Assembly: GCA_021200895.1 (NCBI GenBank)
Contig: JAJQFX010000296.1
Span: 1 to 5,560, forward strand
Length of the DNA stretch: 5,560 nucleotides
From: Clostridiales bacterium
Lineage (GTDB): Bacteria > Bacillota > Clostridia > Oscillospirales > Oscillospiraceae
Reading direction: 5' to 3'
The notes beneath the pieces were generated by a model. It ran no database searches. It was given only the letters and a program-made list of their open reading frames with translations, and was not told the DNA's origin. Shown in pieces: positions 1 to 5,440 of the stretch (within the stretch, counting starts at the first letter, position 1; each line of letters opens with the position of its first letter). Both the position numbers and the translations under genes were made by a program.

Positions 1-82
1 TGGTTTTGTGCGCCCTTTTGGGGTATCATGCTTAGATTACAATGTTTCAACCTTTTACCTTCTTTGGAAAACAGCATAGGCG

Positions 83-808
83 TCACCCGTTTAAGACGGC
101 CTCCAACGCTTCGGCGGCGTCCGCCCGGATGTTCAGGTCGGCGATTTGGTCGAACTGCGTTGCAGAGGGATTGATTTGCACCAGCTTTGTCCCGGCCTTC
201 ATGCGGCTTAAGTATTCCTCGCTGCGGAAACCCGTGGTGCCAATGATCAGCACCAAATCTGCCTGGGCAATCAGGCCGGCAGCTTTCCGCATACTCTCCC
301 GGGAAGCCTCGGTGCTGGCGCTGCTGTCCCGGCAGAAGGCGGTAGGCATCAGGGGTGCGCCGCACTTCTGACAGCGGGGCATATGCCCCTGATTCCACAC
401 CTGATAATCATAGCAGCGCGTGCCGCAGTCAATGCAGATATTGTCCCGGAAGCTGCCCTGAAATTCAATCACGTTCTGGGAACCGGCGATGGTGTGCAGG
501 CAGTCCAGATTCTGGGTGACAATGCCGCAGAGCTTGCCCTGCCGCTCCAGCTCCGCCAACTGCTTGTGAACCGTGCTCGGCCCCTTGACAAAGGCGGCAT
601 CCAAAAAGGCATCCTTCATGACCGCGTAAAACTTCTCCGGGTTCTTGCGGACATAGGGCGCGGAAAAGATGCGTCCGGCGTTCATCCTGCCGACGCTCTG
701 TTTCAGCCGACGCATCCCGTAGAGGTAGGAGATGCCCGCGCCGGTGACGGCGACGGTTCTGCTGCTCTGCTCTATGTATTCTTTTAACTGAGCATATTCC
801 TTTTTCAT
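83..808 (-). CDS. Divergent Sir2-family protein lacking the catalytic histidine
   Basis: This 241-aa protein has the Sir2 (sirtuin) fold signatures in order. They are GAGIS at residues 23-27 (NAD-binding glycine motif), TQNLDCLH at 98-105 with the NAD/ribose-contacting Asn100 and Asp102, and a zinc-ribbon tetrad C125-x2-C128 and C146-x2-C149. GTT follows at 190-192 and IN at 212-213. Classical sirtuins use NAD+ to remove acyl groups from lysines. Two hallmarks of that activity are missing. The ELHG catalytic His is Gln117 (EFQG, codon CAG), and the GIPDFR loop reads GMRRLK (31-36). The usual FGE segment after the zinc ribbon is also absent. It may therefore be an ADP-ribosyltransferase, an NAD hydrolase or binding protein, or inactive. 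The length is normal for a bacterial sirtuin. The start is supported by AGGAGG at 818-823, 9 nt upstream. It lies 89 nt downstream of a nitroreductase gene on the same strand, probably co-transcribed. The family is secure; the activity is unknown. Confidence 0.88.
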   Translation of the reverse strand: MKKEYAQLKEYIEQSSRTVAVTGAGISYLYGMRRLKQSVGRMNAGRIFSAPYVRKNPEKFYAVMKDAFLDAAFVKGPSTVHKQLAELERQGKLCGIVTQNLDCLHTIAGSQNVIEFQGSFRDNICIDCGTRCYDYQVWNQGHMPRCQKCGAPLMPTAFCRDSSASTEASRESMRKAAGLIAQADLVLIIGTTGFRSEEYLSRMKAGTKLVQINPSATQFDQIADLNIRADAAEALEAVLNG

Positions 809-848
809 GGCTTATAACCTCCTGTTCCACAAGGGGAAAGAACGGCAA

Positions 849-889
849 CAGCGCCCATTGGAGGAACCTTATCCTCATCGTGGGCGCTG
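849..889 (-). terminator. Intercistronic hairpin between nitroreductase and Sir2 genes
   Basis: A perfect 9-bp inverted repeat (CAGCGCCCA at 849-857 with TGGGCGCTG at 881-889) encloses a smaller 5-bp stem (GAGGA 861-865 with TCCTC 872-876). In the minus-strand transcript it starts 8 nt after the nitroreductase stop codon. It is followed by TTGCCGTTCTTTCC rather than a clean U-run. It could be a weak or partial terminator, or an RNA-stability/processing stem that lowers expression of the Sir2 gene relative to the nitroreductase gene. The structure is visible in the sequence; the role is inferred. Confidence 0.45.
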
Positions 890-897
890 CCAGTTGA

Positions 898-1428
898 TTA
901 GATGTAATTGGTGCTAAGCGAGACAGACAGTTCCCGCGGCTGCGCGGCTCCGCTGAGGCTGTAGCCAAGCGCTGCGGCGGAGACAGGTTTGAAGCCCTCC
1001 GGAATCCCCATCTTCGCGCACAATTCGGGGTTCCGGCCAAGGGCCTGCACAGCACCCCAGAGATAAATGTTGTCCACCCCGGCATCCGTGGCGGCAATCA
1101 GCATATTCTCAATGACACAGGCCGCGTTGGCGTATTCCACGCTGGGGGCCATCTGTTTGGGCGCAGCGGAGACAAAGACCGCCGCAGGCGCACCATAGAA
1201 GAAATCCCGCGGCTCAATTTTCATAGCGGCGGCGGTGGCCTGGTTGATTTCATCGAGGATATCCTTGCTGCGGCAGACCGTCAGGTGCAGAGAATCCCGC
1301 TGGTTCCCGCCGATGGGAGCCTGACAGCCCGCCTTCACGATGGTATCAATGACCTCATCTGGCACAGCCTTGTTCGGGTCAAAGTCCCTCGTTGATTTTC
1401 TTTTTGCAATGGCTTCTAATGTTTGCAT
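898..1428 (-). CDS. Nitroreductase-family FMN-dependent oxidoreductase
   Basis: This 176-aa protein has a complete nitroreductase fold signature. The N-terminal RKSTRDF (residues 10-16) is the FMN-phosphate-binding R-x-S-x-R motif. APIGGNQ (37-43) is the second flavin-contacting loop. The helix around IENMLIAATDAGVDNIYLWG (106-125) corresponds to the family's dimer-interface helix and flavin-ring loop, and the ALGY strand (153-156) closes the domain. Members are homodimeric cytoplasmic flavoproteins that use NAD(P)H to reduce nitro compounds, quinones or other electrophiles; the substrate cannot be read from the sequence. AAGGAGG (1437-1443) lies 8 nt upstream of the ATG, which fixes the start. 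A near-consensus promoter overlapped by inverted repeats lies directly upstream. The divergent Rrf2 gene beyond it suggests control by that regulator. The gene heads a probable two-gene unit with the Sir2-like gene. The family call is firm; a stress-defence role is inferred. Confidence 0.92.
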   Translation of the reverse strand: MQTLEAIAKRKSTRDFDPNKAVPDEVIDTIVKAGCQAPIGGNQRDSLHLTVCRSKDILDEINQATAAAMKIEPRDFFYGAPAAVFVSAAPKQMAPSVEYANAACVIENMLIAATDAGVDNIYLWGAVQALGRNPELCAKMGIPEGFKPVSAAALGYSLSGAAQPRELSVSLSTNYI

Positions 1429-1442
1429 AGAAAATGCCTCCT

Positions 1443-1467
1443 TAATGTAATCCGAGTAATTACATTA
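1443..1467. promoter_or_regulatory. Probable Rrf2 operator O1 (9-bp perfect inverted repeat)
   Basis: TAATGTAAT (1443-1451) and ATTACATTA (1459-1467) form a perfect palindrome with a 7-bp spacer. It covers the -10 box and predicted start site of the nitroreductase promoter, so a bound dimer would block transcription there. Rrf2 proteins typically bind AT-rich inverted repeats of about this size next to their own gene. Assignment to the neighbouring Rrf2 protein is inferred from position. Confidence 0.68.
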
Positions 1468-1492
1468 TAGTGTATTGAAACCGTAATGTCAA
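1464..1492 (-). promoter_or_regulatory. Sigma-A promoter for nitroreductase-Sir2 unit
   Basis: On the minus strand a consensus -35 TTGACA (1487-1492) and a consensus -10 TATAAT (1464-1469) are separated by exactly 17 bp (1470-1486). The predicted start site is near 1457, about 30 nt before the ATG. Such a strong promoter fits a gene kept silent by a repressor, and operator-like repeats cover both boxes. Confidence 0.85.
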
Positions 1493-1500
1493 GTGTTACA
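1482..1500. promoter_or_regulatory. Probable second operator O2 (degenerate copy of O1 core)
   Basis: CGTAAT (1482-1487), a 7-bp spacer and GTTACA (1495-1500) match the O1 core TGTAAT-7-ATTACA at 10 of 12 arm positions with identical spacing. The site overlaps the -35 box of the nitroreductase promoter and ends 1 bp before the -35 box of the divergent rrf2 promoter. It could therefore mediate both repression and autoregulation. Its centre is 36 bp from that of O1. It is found by eye only. Confidence 0.5.
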
Positions 1501-1501
1501 A

Positions 1502-1530
1502 TTGATTTTTAGGAAAAAATCTGTTATACT
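1502..1530 (+). promoter_or_regulatory. Promoter for the Rrf2 regulator gene
   Basis: On the plus strand TTGATT (1502-1507) and TATACT (1525-1530) are separated by 17 bp. A TG one base before the -10 (TGT-TATACT) gives an extended -10. The predicted start is near 1537, leaving a leader of about 200 nt that contains the MITE-like element. It lies back to back with the nitroreductase promoter, with 9 bp between the two -35 boxes. Confidence 0.68.
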
Positions 1531-1545
1531 TTTGTTAACGCTTAG

Positions 1546-1707
1546 GGAACCTCTGAATAAATGAACGAGAGCGAATTGCGAGGAAATTTGCGTCAGAAAA
1601 AGGCGCAAAAGCGCAGGAATCCTGACGGATTTCAAGATTTTGCAACGCGTTTATGACGGAAATTTACCGCAAGGCGCCGAAGTGCATTTGTTCAGTTCAG
1701 AGGTTCC
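1546..1707. mobile_element. MITE-like non-coding element with terminal inverted repeats
   Basis: The 162-bp element begins GGAACCTCTGAA (1546-1557) and ends with its exact reverse complement (1696-1707). It is flanked on both sides by TTAG (1542-1545 and 1708-1711), a likely 4-bp target-site duplication; a TA duplication with slightly longer repeats is also possible. The inverted symmetry continues inside: 1576-1595 pairs imperfectly with 1654-1672. Shorter internal stems are CGTCAG/CTGACG (1591-1596, 1622-1627) and GCGC-AAAA-GCGC (1603-1614). The whole element could fold into one long hairpin. It contains no credible ORF, so it would need a transposase in trans. It sits just after the predicted rrf2 transcription start and ends 27 bp before the rrf2 ATG. 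The structural evidence is good; multicopy status cannot be judged from one window. Confidence 0.72.
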
Positions 1708-1734
1708 TTAGATAGAGAGGAAAAAGGTGGTCGT

Positions 1735-2223
1735 ATGCGCGTCAGCAAAAAATTCCCAACTGCGGTTCACGCTCTGCTCTATGTTGCGGTTCTATCCCCG
1801 AAACGCCGGGTGACAAGCACCCTTGTTGCGGAAAGCACTGGCTCCAACGCCGTCACAATCAGGAATCTTTTTCTTGACCTGTCCAGGGATGGCCTGCTGA
1901 CGGCATCTGCCGGAAAAAACGGCGGCGTCCATCTCGCCAAGGAGCCAAAAGACATTACCCTGTGGGATGTGTACCAGGCGGTGGAGACCAATGATGTGGA
2001 GGAGATTTTCAAACCCCACGAAACGGACAGCACCTGCCCTGTAGGGAAAAATATCTATCAGCTTCTGTATCCGCATATGCTGGATGCCGTGACCGCCATG
2101 AAGGGCAGTATGGAGCAGGTGACGCTGGAGACTCTGCTGAATGAACTAAAAACTCTGCTGAGAGACGTTCCGTCTGGAGACTGTACACAGAGTTTGGCGG
2201 AGCTGCAGGAGGAAACCTCGTAA
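1735..2223 (+). CDS. Rrf2-family transcriptional regulator
   Basis: This 162-aa protein has the typical Rrf2 size and layout. The N-terminal winged helix-turn-helix spans roughly residues 6-70 (VHALLYVAVL, then VAESTGSNAVTIRNLFLDLS as the recognition region, then the wing GKNGGVHLAK). The ITLWDVYQAVE segment and a C-terminal dimerisation helix follow. It lacks the three-cysteine cluster of Fe-S members such as IscR and NsrR. Instead it has Cys101 in a CPVGKNI motif, which I recall from YwnA-like members, plus Cys150 near the C-terminus. A thiol, metal or other redox signal is possible but inferred. It is transcribed away from the nitroreductase gene, and two matching inverted repeats lie in the shared promoter region. 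It is the likely repressor of that unit and perhaps of itself. The SD-like AAAGGTGG (1723-1730) supports the ATG. The gene ends 48 bp from the convergent SDR gene, with no obvious terminator between. Confidence 0.9.
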   Translation: MRVSKKFPTAVHALLYVAVLSPKRRVTSTLVAESTGSNAVTIRNLFLDLSRDGLLTASAGKNGGVHLAKEPKDITLWDVYQAVETNDVEEIFKPHETDSTCPVGKNIYQLLYPHMLDAVTAMKGSMEQVTLETLLNELKTLLRDVPSGDCTQSLAELQEETS

Positions 2224-2271
2224 CCGGGTTACAGCCGTGTCCTGCACGCAAATCCTTCCGCCATCGCAGCG

Positions 2272-3189
2272 TTACAGCGTCTCATCCAAATAATGAAGCC
2301 CTGTTAATGCTTCGGAGGCCTCCCACAGCTTTTTTGCGGTATCCAAATTGTGGGACGCTTTATTTGACTTGACAACATCCGGCATCCTGTCCTTTGACGG
2401 CCCGAAGTATTCGCCTCCCACGACCGCTGTATCTGTAGCCGCACGAATCAGCGGCATTGCGCCGTAGATGGTCGGCTTCAAAAAACTGGCCACCAGCGTT
2501 AAGAACTTCTTTGTGAAGTCATTATTCGCCTGGGCAGGCATGATATTTGTCTGCGCTAAACCTGGGTGCGCAGCAAGCGAAATCGTAGGCTTGCCCGTGC
2601 GCGTAAGACGCCGCTGCAGTTCATACGCGAACAGCAGCATTTCCATTTTGGAACGGCCATACGCCCGCCATCTGCCGAAGCCCTTTTTATTCTTATAATA
2701 CAGATTGTCAAAATCGATTCTATTCCCAAAAAAGTAGGCAAGGCTGCTGACGCTGACAACTCTTGCGCCAGGCGTCGCTTCCAGCAGGTCAAATAGCCTT
2801 GCTGTCAGCGCAAAGTGGCCGAGATAGTTGGTCGCGAAGTGATTTTCAAACCCGTCAACGGTTTCGGAATAGGGCGCCGCCATAATGCCGGCATTGTTGA
2901 CGAGCACATCGAGCCGCTCATATTTCTGCATGAATTGGGCTGCGAAATCTGCAACGCTTTTTTGACTGGCAAGGTCTAAAAGCATGGTATCCAAATCCGC
3001 GCCCGGAACATCGTCCCGAATCTTTTGCACGGCCGCCTCCGCTTTTTGCGGATTTCGGCAGGCCATCACGACCTTTGCGCCTTTGCGGGAAAGCTCCTTT
3101 GTCGTTTCAAACCCCAGGCCGCTGTTCGCCCCGGTCACAATCATCACTTTGCCGGAAAGATTTGGTACGCTCTCTAATGTCCAACTCAT
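2272..3189 (-). CDS. Short-chain dehydrogenase/reductase (SDR), retinol dehydrogenase-like
   Basis: This 305-aa NAD(P)-dependent oxidoreductase has all classical SDR marks. TGANSGLG (19-26) binds the dinucleotide. The basic residue in ACRN (Arg45) after the second strand favours NADP(H). NNAG is at 98-101, Asn121 in NYLGHF, Ser148/149 in SVSS, and the catalytic YGRSK places Tyr177 and Lys181. HPGLAQTN (208-215) follows. The length and the LSGKVMIVTGANSGLG start resemble the RDH/WWOX-like branch, which acts on hydrophobic alcohols and aldehydes; the actual substrate is unknown. The frame stays open for 46 further codons upstream, but those overlap the preceding gene. The ATG at 3187-3189 is preferred because GGGAG (3197-3201) lies 7 nt before it. 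An ATG two codons earlier overlaps the EFR1 stop codon as ATGA but sits only 1 nt from that SD. It is the last gene of the operon and probably translationally coupled. Confidence 0.92.
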   Translation of the reverse strand: MSWTLESVPNLSGKVMIVTGANSGLGFETTKELSRKGAKVVMACRNPQKAEAAVQKIRDDVPGADLDTMLLDLASQKSVADFAAQFMQKYERLDVLVNNAGIMAAPYSETVDGFENHFATNYLGHFALTARLFDLLEATPGARVVSVSSLAYFFGNRIDFDNLYYKNKKGFGRWRAYGRSKMEMLLFAYELQRRLTRTGKPTISLAAHPGLAQTNIMPAQANNDFTKKFLTLVASFLKPTIYGAMPLIRAATDTAVVGGEYFGPSKDRMPDVVKSNKASHNLDTAKKLWEASEALTGLHYLDETL

Positions 3190-3191
3190 AA

Positions 3192-4004
3192 TCATTCTCC
3201 CACATGAAATTCTGACTGCATCATATCCTTCAGGGTGACGTTCGGATTTTGGTAGCGCCTGCGCTTCTCCGGCACGTTGGGGTGGCGAATCGCCTGGTTC
3301 GGGCACCACATGATACAGGCCATGCACTGCTGGCAGTCGTGGCCCCAGACCACGCCCTCCTCAGTCAGATGGATGTTCCCGTTTTTGCAGAGCTTCTCAC
3401 AGACGCCGCATTTGGTGCAGGCATCGGTGGTGTAGAAGCCGCCCTCCACGCTGTCCCGGTCTACGCCCAGCCAGCCGTTGAAGGTTTTGGAAGCGCCTGC
3501 GAGAAACTTGCGGTTGATGCCCTTGCGGTTCCTGGTGGGTGCGTCCGATTGGATTTTTCCCGCAATTTTAACCGTGGCTTTCGCCTCATGGTTCAGGTAG
3601 ATGCGGTTGACCCAATCCGGCATGGGGGAAAAGCCCACAATGTGGTTGGGCGGCATGGGGAGCACGAAGGTCTGAACAGCAAAGTCCGTTTTCGGCTGCA
3701 AAATGGCTTTCAGGTCGATGCAGACATAGCCGTCATAGCCGCCGCAGGTGGCAATGATGAAAATCTTCTGCCGTCTGGAGCAGCGGAGTTTTTCGCAGAC
3801 CTCCTTCACCACTCTCGGCGGACGGACAAACCAGGTGGCGGTCACAATGCCGATTCTTGCGTAGTCTGCCGGAACCTCCGGGTCATCCCGCAGGGTGTAG
3901 ACGGACAACAGCGTTGTATTTCCCAGCTTCTCGCCAATGTGCTTCGCCACAGAGAGGCTGTTGCCGGAGCCTGAGTAATAATAGATGACTGTCTTTTCGG
4001 CCAT
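3192..4004 (-). CDS. EFR1-type flavodoxin / 2[4Fe-4S] ferredoxin fusion protein
   Basis: This 270-aa cytoplasmic electron carrier has two domains. Residues 4-160 form a flavodoxin-like domain that opens with YYYSGSGNSLSVAK (8-21), the FMN-phosphate loop. TATWFVRPPRVV (55-66) and ATCGGYDGY (85-93) correspond to the flavin-ring loops. Residues 190-240 form a bacterial two-cluster ferredoxin: Cys196-x2-Cys199-x2-Cys202-x3-Cys206 and Cys224-x2-Cys227-x2-Cys230-x3-Cys234, followed by Pro in the second motif. The arrangement fits the EFR1 family of clostridial redox proteins, whose partners are mostly unknown. GGAGGTG (4009-4015) lies 4 nt upstream of the ATG and confirms the start. It sits 21 nt after an HXXEE membrane protein gene, and the downstream SDR gene starts at its stop codon. 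It may therefore shuttle electrons for these neighbours; that role is inferred. The stretch after the second cluster (residues 241-270) is basic, then variable. Confidence 0.93.
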   Translation of the reverse strand: MAEKTVIYYYSGSGNSLSVAKHIGEKLGNTTLLSVYTLRDDPEVPADYARIGIVTATWFVRPPRVVKEVCEKLRCSRRQKIFIIATCGGYDGYVCIDLKAILQPKTDFAVQTFVLPMPPNHIVGFSPMPDWVNRIYLNHEAKATVKIAGKIQSDAPTRNRKGINRKFLAGASKTFNGWLGVDRDSVEGGFYTTDACTKCGVCEKLCKNGNIHLTEEGVVWGHDCQQCMACIMWCPNQAIRHPNVPEKRRRYQNPNVTLKDMMQSEFHVGE

Positions 4005-4025
4005 TTGACACCTCCAGTTGTGTTC

Positions 4026-4718
4026 CTATTTCAGACCGACCCTTTGCAGGATAGAGGGCTTACTGTCCCGCCAGAGTTCCAGCACCTTTTCCTTATGATA
4101 GCCGTACATCTCTTCCTCGGCAAAGGGATAGGGATTCTTCCGGCTGCGCATCAGCAGCACGGGTGCAATGAAGCAAATGAGCATCGCGATGATTGCACCG
4201 GGGACGCCAACCCAGAGCTGCCACGCCTTTTCCGGCATGGTGGTACAGACATACCAGATATAATAGATGGCGACAGGCAGCTGTAAAAACACCGTGGAGC
4301 CCAGCCCTGGGTTGTAAAAATCCTTCAACGAGAAGTTGATAAGCAGGCCATGGGCCGCCAGCTGCACCAGCACGCACAATACCTGAGAGGCGCCCAGCCA
4401 AATCACATTGGGGAAGCAAATCGCCAGAATGTAAAAGGCGTAGCACAGGAACACGTTGCAGATAAAGCACTGCTGCGCGTTAAAGGGATACCGCTCCGGC
4501 GCTTCCTTCTCCCGGAAGGCGGCCATGTTGGTGATGGACGGCATCCCGCCGGGGAAGCCGTATTCCTCCACCTGATGAACCAGCATAGCCATCCAGCTGA
4601 AAATCAGAATCACTTGGATTGTCGGCAGGTGGTCACAGCCCCACAGCCCCATCAGGAATGCCAGGAGGACAAACAAAACGCCGCCAATCCAGTACCAGTA
4701 TCGTCTCCAGAATTTCAT
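4026..4718 (-). CDS. HXXEE-family integral membrane protein (second complete copy)
   Basis: This 230-aa protein has about six hydrophobic segments (roughly residues 11-28, 33-50, 84-104, 108-128, 141-158 and 170-190), so it should lie in the cytoplasmic membrane. It carries the defining HQVEE motif at 48-52 followed by FPGG at 55-58, as in proteins annotated with the HXXEE domain, which has no known function. Other positions shared with the upstream paralog are Asn88, His123 in the fourth segment and the PG of YNPG (135-138). The polar residues sit in or beside membrane segments, as a metal site might. The charged C-terminal tail contains NPYPFAEEEMYGYHKEKV (195-212), closely matched by the partial gene at the right edge. 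The start codon is preceded by GAGG (4727-4730), a weak SD 8 nt upstream. The gene lies 15 nt after one HXXEE gene and 21 nt before the EFR1 gene. The family call rests on motif recognition by eye. Confidence 0.8.
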   Translation of the reverse strand: MKFWRRYWYWIGGVLFVLLAFLMGLWGCDHLPTIQVILIFSWMAMLVHQVEEYGFPGGMPSITNMAAFREKEAPERYPFNAQQCFICNVFLCYAFYILAICFPNVIWLGASQVLCVLVQLAAHGLLINFSLKDFYNPGLGSTVFLQLPVAIYYIWYVCTTMPEKAWQLWVGVPGAIIAMLICFIAPVLLMRSRKNPYPFAEEEMYGYHKEKVLELWRDSKPSILQRVGLK

Positions 4719-4733
4719 ACCGTTTGCCTCGAA

Positions 4734-5438
4734 TCACTTCTTCCAGAAGGAGGGGTACTTCTCATAATACTTGGCGTCGGCAAAGGCGAACACGCCCTTG
4801 TCCTGCTTGTACACCCACTTTTTCAGCGGCGTTTCCGTCAGGACAATGCAAATCAGCATCATAATGATAAACAGGATGATTGCCCAGAGCCAGTCGCTGC
4901 CGGTAACGTTTTCCAGATGCGCCACGATATAGACTCCCGCAGGTAGGAACATCATCCAGGAGGTGGCGAAGCCAGGGTGATAGATGGTTTTCTTGCCGTC
5001 CTTCCTCAGCCAGAAATAGGTGAGGGTGCCTCCGCCGGTGTGGGCCAGCACCTCGATGAAGCACAGCAGCATCATGCACAGGGCGGTGGCGTTGGAGAGG
5101 CCAGTGAAGAGGCTGAGCACCAGGTAGCACAGCGGAATCCACTGCAAACCCACGTTGGTAATCATGTCCGTCAGGCGGCTCATGGGGAACCGGTCAAGCT
5201 GCTGCTTTTCCTTCTCCTTCGGCCCCAGAAGCACGTTGTAAAAGATGTGGAGGCCGCCGGGGAATTTCCACTCCTCCAGCACATGGAAGGGCATAATCAT
5301 CGCCACAAACACCGCGCCCTGCGCGCCCAGAGGCATTTCGTCCCAGAAGATGGCAGCGAGTACGCCGGTGACGACCCCCGTCATGCAAATGAAGATGATC
5401 CAGTTGATGTCACACCATTTATCCAGCTTTTTCACCAT
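4734..5438 (-). CDS. HXXEE-family integral membrane protein (first complete copy)
   Basis: This 234-aa membrane protein has about six hydrophobic segments (roughly 13-32, 39-54, 96-113, 117-135, 158-174 and 183-203). The signature HVLEEWKFPGG spans residues 52-62. Further matches to the downstream paralog are DRFP (82-85), Asn95, His133 in a VLAH segment and HPGF (154-157) before the fifth segment. Its function is unknown. The tail differs from the paralogs: it ends FADAKYYEKYPSFWKK and lacks the PYPF/YGY motif. The reading frame stays open 16 codons further upstream, but that stretch overlaps the preceding gene. The ATG at 5436-5438 is chosen because the protein then begins MVKKLDKW and AAGGAGG (5449-5455) lies 10 nt before it, inside the end of the previous gene. 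Only 2 nt separate it from the preceding stop codon, so the two are probably translationally coupled. Confidence 0.8.
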   Translation of the reverse strand: MVKKLDKWCDINWIIFICMTGVVTGVLAAIFWDEMPLGAQGAVFVAMIMPFHVLEEWKFPGGLHIFYNVLLGPKEKEKQQLDRFPMSRLTDMITNVGLQWIPLCYLVLSLFTGLSNATALCMMLLCFIEVLAHTGGGTLTYFWLRKDGKKTIYHPGFATSWMMFLPAGVYIVAHLENVTGSDWLWAIILFIIMMLICIVLTETPLKKWVYKQDKGVFAFADAKYYEKYPSFWKK

Positions 5439-5440
5439 TG

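Noticed and set aside
1..77. Short minus-strand open frame from an ATG at 75-77 running off the left edge, and a possible terminator after the Sir2 gene
   Set aside because: The frame is only 25 codons to the edge, with just a GGGTGA-like SD and no recognisable product. The CCCCAAAAGGG stretch is too short for a credible terminator. I see nothing firm in this segment.
465..1097. 210-codon minus-strand frame spanning the nitroreductase-Sir2 junction
   Set aside because: It is out of frame with both genes and runs through the intergenic hairpin. Its translation is Arg-rich and lacks any motif; both overlapped genes are well supported.
1522..1540. Third copy of the operator core over the rrf2 -10 box (TGTTAT-7-TTAACG)
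   Set aside because: Only 8 of 12 core bases match and the arms are not complementary, so it is indistinguishable from chance in AT-rich promoter DNA.
2220..2271. Bidirectional terminator between the convergent rrf2 and SDR genes
   Set aside because: The only symmetry is a 13-bp palindrome at the rrf2 stop (GTAACC-G-GGTTAC), which has no usable loop. There is no T-run on either strand.
3190..3327. Upstream extension of the SDR reading frame (46 extra codons)
   Set aside because: The extension overlaps the ferredoxin domain of the preceding gene in another frame and adds no conserved sequence. A good SD at proper spacing supports the internal ATG.
3249..3974. 241-codon open frame on the plus strand opposite the EFR1 gene
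   Set aside because: It lies wholly antisense to a gene with clear cofactor motifs. Its composition is His/Ala/Val-rich with no recognisable domain, as expected from an antisense frame in GC-biased coding DNA.
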